A stretch of DNA of 64,000 bases from Helicostylum pulchrum (Eukaryota; Mucoromycota; Mucoromycetes; Mucorales; Mucoraceae): positions 558,001 to 622,000 of the forward strand of contig JAIXMO010000010.1 in the NCBI GenBank assembly GCA_025677825.1. Reading direction: 5' to 3'. Shown here piece after piece: positions 59,450 to 64,000 of the stretch. Position 1 is the first letter of the stretch, and the number at the start of each line of letters is the position of its first letter. The position numbers and the translations under genes are program-made. The notes beneath the pieces are model-generated. The model ran no database searches. It was given only the letters and a program-made list of their open reading frames with translations, and was not told where the DNA came from.

Positions 59450-61135
59450 TTACCTTTTGTTTTGCTGTCGCTTCTTAGTAGTCTTCGGCTTCCTCTTTCT
59501 CTTTCTCTTATTATTTTTCCTTTTACCCCTCCTCTTTCTATTATATTTAGAGGTACCGTGTAACAACATACTTACCGTAAGTTCAGGCGCTCTTTGCCTG
59601 CCTTGGTAAAGGTTAAACCGATCTTGGGCAGTGCGTGGTCCGTAGAAAACTAATAGAGCAACCATATTGATAATCATATAGCGAGCATACGAGCGGAAGG
59701 TGTCAGCATTTGCAATCTTGCACGAAGGAATTCCTGACTCAATTACAGTGAGATTGTTAAGATCTTTTTTCTTTAGTTGTTTAACTGCATAGGCGGTGGA
59801 TCCTGTGAGATGATAATATTTTTTCGTTGAACAACGTCTTACTTGATGCTCATTTAAATCGAGTCCAACGGCAGCAGTATAAACAGATTTTCGTCCGGGG
59901 TCCAAGAAAGCCGGTCTAAAGGATTCTACAATCTCCTCTATGGAGAAGTCTTTTAGTTCTAACGTATGGTTAGAGATGGTGTGTTTGCCATCGTCTTTTT
60001 TATTGGCTCTTCTGTAAAAAAGAAAATCGACACAGAATTCATCGGATCTGACAATATTTCCAAATAAGATATTGTTATCCTCATTCGGCAAGAGCTGTTC
60101 AACACTACAATATGGTTGAAGTCAAGTTAATATATTTTGCTTGGTTCAAATTTAGAGATATAATATTTACCATTTATATCCTAATACTTTAAAGTCAAAT
60201 ACTTTGTAAAAAAAATCGAAGCTGGTCGATATAACCCCTCGGTAATGAATTCTTGACAAAGGCACATAGCACATTTGCACTGATAGTCACAAACCTCCAG
60301 TGCACTGTAGGTTTTTGGCAAAATATGGAATAGTCTTGGCAGAGGAAGGCGTCGAACATCGAAAAGACAATGATGAGCATGTCCATCATACTGATCCAGA
60401 ATAAATTTGAGACATTTGTGTACCTTTTCAGGCGCAGAAGACAAAGTCGTAAGAGCCACCTTTTGACCAATTAAAGCTCTGATAGGTTCACATTTTTGGT
60501 CTATTGTATTCTTCATCATGTCTTCCGTTACGCCCTCTGGTAAAATTATATTATCAGGCCATTTTGGATCTCCTTTACATAAGTCTTGATAGCAATAGCT
60601 TTTGGCAATGTTTTTAACAGCGTTATAATTCATTAACGAATATGAATGTTTTTTTTATTAGTGATATATTTTTTAGAAATATAATATATCATTTTTTTAT
60701 ATCTTATTGCTTACGTTGAAAGTATTCTGTAAAAGGTAATATATATAGTTAAGAAGGCGCGCCTCGAAATTTTCCACTACGTTGTTTTGATAGCTGGTAG
60801 CTAACTCAGTACACGCCTCGCTCAAGCATTGTGAAGCTCCCGCTTCCATGGTTTTATCATATACAATATTTGTATGTTCTGATCTAAATGTATCCCAAAT
60901 TGCCAACATATTAGCTGGTATATTGGTGCTAGCTGTTACTCTTTTTGAATTTATCATTTGACAAACAGAATACCAAAACTGCTGTCTAAATATACAGTGA
61001 GGAATGTCATTATCTTGTGGCTGTTGAGAACGACGTGTAATGTAATAGTTTACAAAAATCTGAGTACGGAATACAATTTCGTGAATATCTCTGCTTGCAA
61101 ATACAGCAGCTGGTTTCAGGCGATTTAAGAGTCCT
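59450..61135 (-). pseudogene. Truncated, frameshifted Fanzor/TnpB-like transposon gene
   Basis: The minus-strand frames form one broken protein. An N-terminal part runs from about 61130 (LNRLKPAAVFASRDIHEIVF) to FNV near 60709, before a donor-like GTAAGC with no clear acceptor. A middle part (60200-60640) contains LPLPRLFHILPK; it then continues in another frame as PTVHWRFVTISANVLCAFVK and a third as SFDFFYKVFDFKVLGYK, so there are at least two frameshifts. After an intron (60107-60171) it goes on VEQLLPNEDNN, VDFLFYRRANK and AFLDPGRKSVYTAAVGLD. The last resembles the RuvC-I Asp motif of a repeated Mucoralean family that I take to be Fanzor/TnpB-like RNA-guided nucleases. It ends in a Lys/Arg-rich tail after YQGRQRAPELTVSMLL. 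The expected later RuvC acidic residues and zinc finger are missing. It is inactive as it stands. Confidence 0.65.
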
Positions 61136-62061
61136 TTTCCAATATAGCATGTTTTTTAAACTATATTATAATTTGGTCTCTGTTCTATTATGGATGTTTT
61201 GTAAAGTCGTGATACAGGTGAAGGACATGTGTATAATGAATCTAATAAATCAAAAAAAAAAAAAAATTACATGCCGATTTTTAAAAAACCGGTGACTTTT
61301 TTAATGTGAGTGTATTATGGCTTAAATACACATGTCCTAAAACCACTAATAAAGTAAATATAATTAAATGACGATTGATGAACACATCCATTACGAACGG
61401 TATCGTTCCTGCGAGAGCACGAACTCCCTCTTTCTATAATGCAATTTTAATGCATCGCCTGTAAAAAAGTACCATTTTTTTTTTTATTAAACTAGAGCCA
61501 GGATTTACTTCGTACCTAGAGTGACGAGTACCATGCACGAATAATATTCGGAAATCACGTAGCATTAATGGGTGAGGTTTTGCATAAGCAGATGCAATCG
61601 AGATCCAAGGTGTTTGTATTACTAACTCTCTACTGCTTCGGTTAAATGTTTAAAGATACATACCTATCTTATTTCGAGCTCGAAAAGGGCGTGGGAGATA
61701 AAGATTCTTCAAAATTCGAAATGAAACTACTGGTTACAAATTAATCGAGATAGAAAAACCAAATGTAAAGCATGTTCCTAGAACTTACATGTATACTTGA
61801 GTCCTACGTGCACAATGCACCCTCCTCATCCCGCGATACTGCCTTGTGATTACAATGGTTTCTTTCGTGACATTTTTACTTCCAGACATTATCTGTATAT
61901 TGTACATTTATTTTAATATATTATGTGTAATCATCTATAGTTTAAGATTGCGAGAGAGAGAGAGAGAAAAAAAAAGTCTATTTAAAACTCCATATATTTT
62001 TTCTCCCACAAATTCACAAATTTGCTTCTTCCTTTTGCCCGTATTCTTTTTACATACAAAT
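61136..62061. other. Intergenic: transposon edge and ketopantoate reductase promoter
   Basis: About 925 bp with no convincing gene. The open frame of the next gene extends upstream to 61846 but codes a hydrophobic then GA-repeat-derived Arg/Glu stretch, unlikely to be translated. A GA microsatellite lies at about 61950-61968. Confidence 0.45.
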
Positions 62062-63033
62062 ATGAATATTCATATTCTTGGTACAGGTGCTATCGGTTGT
62101 TTTATTGGTGCCGTTTTAAAAACACATAAAAGTAAAGTGACTTTACTGTTACGTTCACCTGCTCATGTTACCGACTTTGCTAATCGCAACAACACCATTA
62201 CTTACCGTCGTCAAGACAAAGCTTATCAAGTTGAAGGTTATAAGTCTGCTTTAATTGGGGACCCCGAAGATATGTCCCCCATCACATCTCTTGTTGTGGC
62301 CACCAAAGCTCATCATACATTAAAAGCTTTATCTCCTGTCGCTTCTCGCCTGTCAAGTAATAGTACCATCTTGTTACTGCAAAATGGTATGGGTGTCGCT
62401 GAAGAATTAGTCGAGAATTTTTGGCCAAATGGAAAATCACCTAATATTTTAGTAGGTGTCAATCGTCATGCGGTTGAAAGGTTAGATCCATATGACGTCT
62501 GTCATTATTCTGGGTTTGATGACCCCGATGCCCTGAATATCGGTCAGCTTCCATTACCTGGGCAGCCATCAAAGCCAAATTCGGATCTAATCGACACAAT
62601 GCTTAGTATTCCTGAATTTAATACTAAGAGTTTATCTTGGTCAGAGATGCGTGTTAAAATGTTGAAGAAGCTTATCGTTAATGCTTGTATTAACCCAGTT
62701 GCTAGTGTCTTGATGGAACGTAACAAGAGTGTTCTTACAAATGGTGGTACTGCATTAATGACTTTAATTTGTGAAGAAGCATTTAGCGTATTAAAAGACG
62801 ACTTGCCAGGAGAAACTGTCGACTCTTTAATGGAAATGGTATTAGAGATCGCTAAAGATGCTGGAGAAAACAAGTGTTCTACTTTACAAGATATTCATGG
62901 CCTTAGACTTACCGAAATAGATTATTTAAACGGATACTTGTGTAAATTAGGGAAGCAAAAAGGTATAAATACCACTGCTAACCAAGCTCTTGTTGATTTG
63001 ATTCATGCTAAAGAAGACTTATACCAAACATAA
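62062..63033 (+). CDS. 2-dehydropantoate 2-reductase (ketopantoate reductase) family
   Basis: It reduces ketopantoate to pantoate with NADPH in vitamin B5 and coenzyme A synthesis. A single exon of 323 residues, the usual length. The start MNIHILGTGAIGCFIGAVLK carries the Rossmann GxGAIG motif. TSLVVATKAHHTLKAL is the second nucleotide-site segment, with the conserved Lys of xxTKA. ILLLQNGMGVAEEL is the family LQNG motif. MLKKLIVNACINPVASVLME has the catalytic Lys and the NxxxNP helix of the C-terminal domain. The last motif, STLQDIHGLRLTEIDYLNGY, is the usual S..QD....TEIDxxNG signature. The internal ATG was preferred to the upstream frame since it begins the fold exactly. The COG8 gene starts only 135 bp after its stop, on the same strand. 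Confidence 0.93.
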   Translation: MNIHILGTGAIGCFIGAVLKTHKSKVTLLLRSPAHVTDFANRNNTITYRRQDKAYQVEGYKSALIGDPEDMSPITSLVVATKAHHTLKALSPVASRLSSNSTILLLQNGMGVAEELVENFWPNGKSPNILVGVNRHAVERLDPYDVCHYSGFDDPDALNIGQLPLPGQPSKPNSDLIDTMLSIPEFNTKSLSWSEMRVKMLKKLIVNACINPVASVLMERNKSVLTNGGTALMTLICEEAFSVLKDDLPGETVDSLMEMVLEIAKDAGENKCSTLQDIHGLRLTEIDYLNGYLCKLGKQKGINTTANQALVDLIHAKEDLYQT

Positions 63034-63168
63034 ATACACACATCATATACTTATTACCTAATAAAAAAAAATCATTCTACCCGGTCTTTTAAAAAAAAAA
63101 ATAGGTTTAAATAGAAAAAAAAAGCTCCTGTGCCCAGTTTCGTGTTATTGTCTTTAAATAAGAAAACC

Positions 63169-64000
63169 ATGTCAGTTTCGCCTCCACCAACACCTGGATT
63201 ACAAAACTCATTTGACGATAATACAGATGACTTGCTTCATCTTTTAACAGACAGTTGGGACAACCCTTTAAAAAATAATATCAGTGATTCCAAGTGGACA
63301 CACGACTACTTAACCAAACTTACTTCATTACCACTGGATGAGTTAGTGCATGAACCAGCCGCCCTTCGAGAAGAACAAGCAAAAGCGAAAAGTGATGCAC
63401 AAAAGTTAGCTTTTCGTGATTATCCTTCGTTTTTACACGCACAAACATGTCGTCATGAGGCAGAAGAAACTCTAGATGGTCTTCATGTCCATTTAGGCGA
63501 GTTCTTATCTTCTGTTCCTGAACTGCAACAAGCCTGCCAAGAATTTGCAGACCATGCGAAAGATCTTAAAGAGGAACGCGGAAAAATTACTAGTGTATTG
63601 GAACACCAAAATGTATTGACAGACTTGTTAGAAATCCCACAACTTATGGAAACTTGCGTATGGAACGGTTATTACTCGGAGGCGATGGACTTAGCATCTC
63701 ATGTTCGTTTATTGCAAGTGAGATATCCTCTTTCAGTGATCAAGAGTATTCAAAAACAAGTACAAGCATCGACAGATCTAATGCTGGTACAATTAATATC
63801 TCATTTGCGGAAACCAATTCGGTTAGCGGCTGCCATGAATGTAGTGGGATTTCTTCGTCGTATGGATGTATTTGGTTCTGAAACAGAGTTACGTATGGTG
63901 TTTCTAAGATGCAGACATGATTTTTTACAGCAAAGGTTAGTACGCGTTAAACGTGATATGTCAGAAGATACTCGACAAAGAAGTGCGGATGCATTCGAGT
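63169..64000 (+). CDS. COG8: Conserved oligomeric Golgi complex subunit 8 (N-terminal part; runs off the window)
   Basis: A subunit of the COG tether for retrograde vesicles in the Golgi. The frame is open from ATG 63169 to the window end, 277 codons with no intron seen. It starts MSVSPPPTPGLQNSFDDN. Family stretches are YLTKLTSLPLDELVHEPAAL, DAQKLAFRDYPSFLHAQTCR, LEIPQLMETCVWNGYYSEAM, ISHLRKPIRLAAAMNVVGFL and RRMDVFGSETELRMVFLRCR. These cover the N-terminal coiled coil (about 60-150) and the first part of the helical rod of the Dor1 domain. Full-length COG8 is usually 550-700 residues, so roughly half is outside. The next stop or donor is not in the window. Confidence 0.92.
   Translation, partial: MSVSPPPTPGLQNSFDDNTDDLLHLLTDSWDNPLKNNISDSKWTHDYLTKLTSLPLDELVHEPAALREEQAKAKSDAQKLAFRDYPSFLHAQTCRHEAEETLDGLHVHLGEFLSSVPELQQACQEFADHAKDLKEERGKITSVLEHQNVLTDLLEIPQLMETCVWNGYYSEAMDLASHVRLLQVRYPLSVIKSIQKQVQASTDLMLVQLISHLRKPIRLAAAMNVVGFLRRMDVFGSETELRMVFLRCRHDFLQQRLVRVKRDMSEDTRQRSADAFE

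Noticed and set aside
59500..59560. Lys/Arg-rich tail of the Fanzor-like relic as a nuclear targeting signal of a working protein
   Set aside because: The upstream frames are broken and the catalytic end is missing, so the tail says nothing about function.
61846..62061. Upstream extension of the ketopantoate reductase frame
   Set aside because: The hydrophobic and GA-repeat-derived residues precede a perfect family start at 62062.
1..64000. CRISPR arrays, operons, rRNA genes or viral genes
   Set aside because: No spaced direct repeats, rRNA-like segments or viral hallmark proteins were seen; the region is intron-bearing fungal nuclear DNA.

Overview
This is nuclear DNA from a filamentous fungus, most probably a Mucoromycota species of the Mucorales type. 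The DNA is AT-rich with long homopolymer runs. Genes are interrupted by many short GT-AG introns (mostly 45-130 nt) and packed closely on both strands. The Ras protein, the CSL factor, the EFA6-type Sec7 protein, the KICSTOR subunit and the transposon relics together fit an early-diverging fungus rather than an ascomycete yeast. No bacterial, organellar, rRNA, tRNA or CRISPR feature was recognised.

Layout. 1-13.9 kb is housekeeping: ARP3 (cut by the window edge), an unknown Cys-motif protein, a Ras GTPase, ribosomal protein eS7 and cap-binding eIF4E (divergent, sharing a promoter region), splicing factor SF3B1, and the 49 kDa subunit of complex I. 13.9-18.5 kb is gene-poor and holds a dead IS607-like recombinase fragment. 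18.5-30.4 kb is dense: a DH-domain RhoGEF, an alpha-arrestin with a PPxY tail, a short Mga2/Spt23-like IPT factor, a small HeH-domain protein, a type I membrane protein, TCF25/Rqc1 and an RCHY1/Pirh2-type ubiquitin ligase. 30.4-33.3 kb is gene-poor, strand-asymmetric in base composition, and contains a decayed DDE transposase. 33.3-39.5 kb carries an EFA6-like Sec7-PH protein and a self-sufficient P450-reductase fusion with an unusual ubiquitin-like N-terminus. 41-50 kb has an Mpo1/DUF962 protein, a membrane protein overlapping a Sen15 tRNA-splicing subunit at its 3' end, ENP2/NOL10, a peroxiredoxin-fold protein with a degenerate active site, a secreted protein and a KICS2 (KICSTOR) homologue. 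50-53.9 kb is mostly non-coding with one relic. 53.9-57.1 kb is a large CSL (RBPJ-family) transcription factor. 59.1-61.1 kb is a transposon graveyard with a truncated Fanzor/TnpB-like gene. 62-64 kb has a ketopantoate reductase and the start of COG8.

Functional links. Several genes belong to translation, ribosome or RNA work (eS7, eIF4E, ENP2, Sen15, SF3B1, TCF25). Others serve membrane traffic and actin control (ARP3, RhoGEF, Arf-GEF, arrestin, COG8) or nutrient and growth signalling (Ras, KICS2). They are ordinary neighbours, not an operon. Convergent pairs often end 40-80 bp apart. Exon joins were worked out by hand from splice signals, reading frame and family conservation; no search or transcript data were used. 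Where I name a family, this is recognition from memory of that family's motifs.
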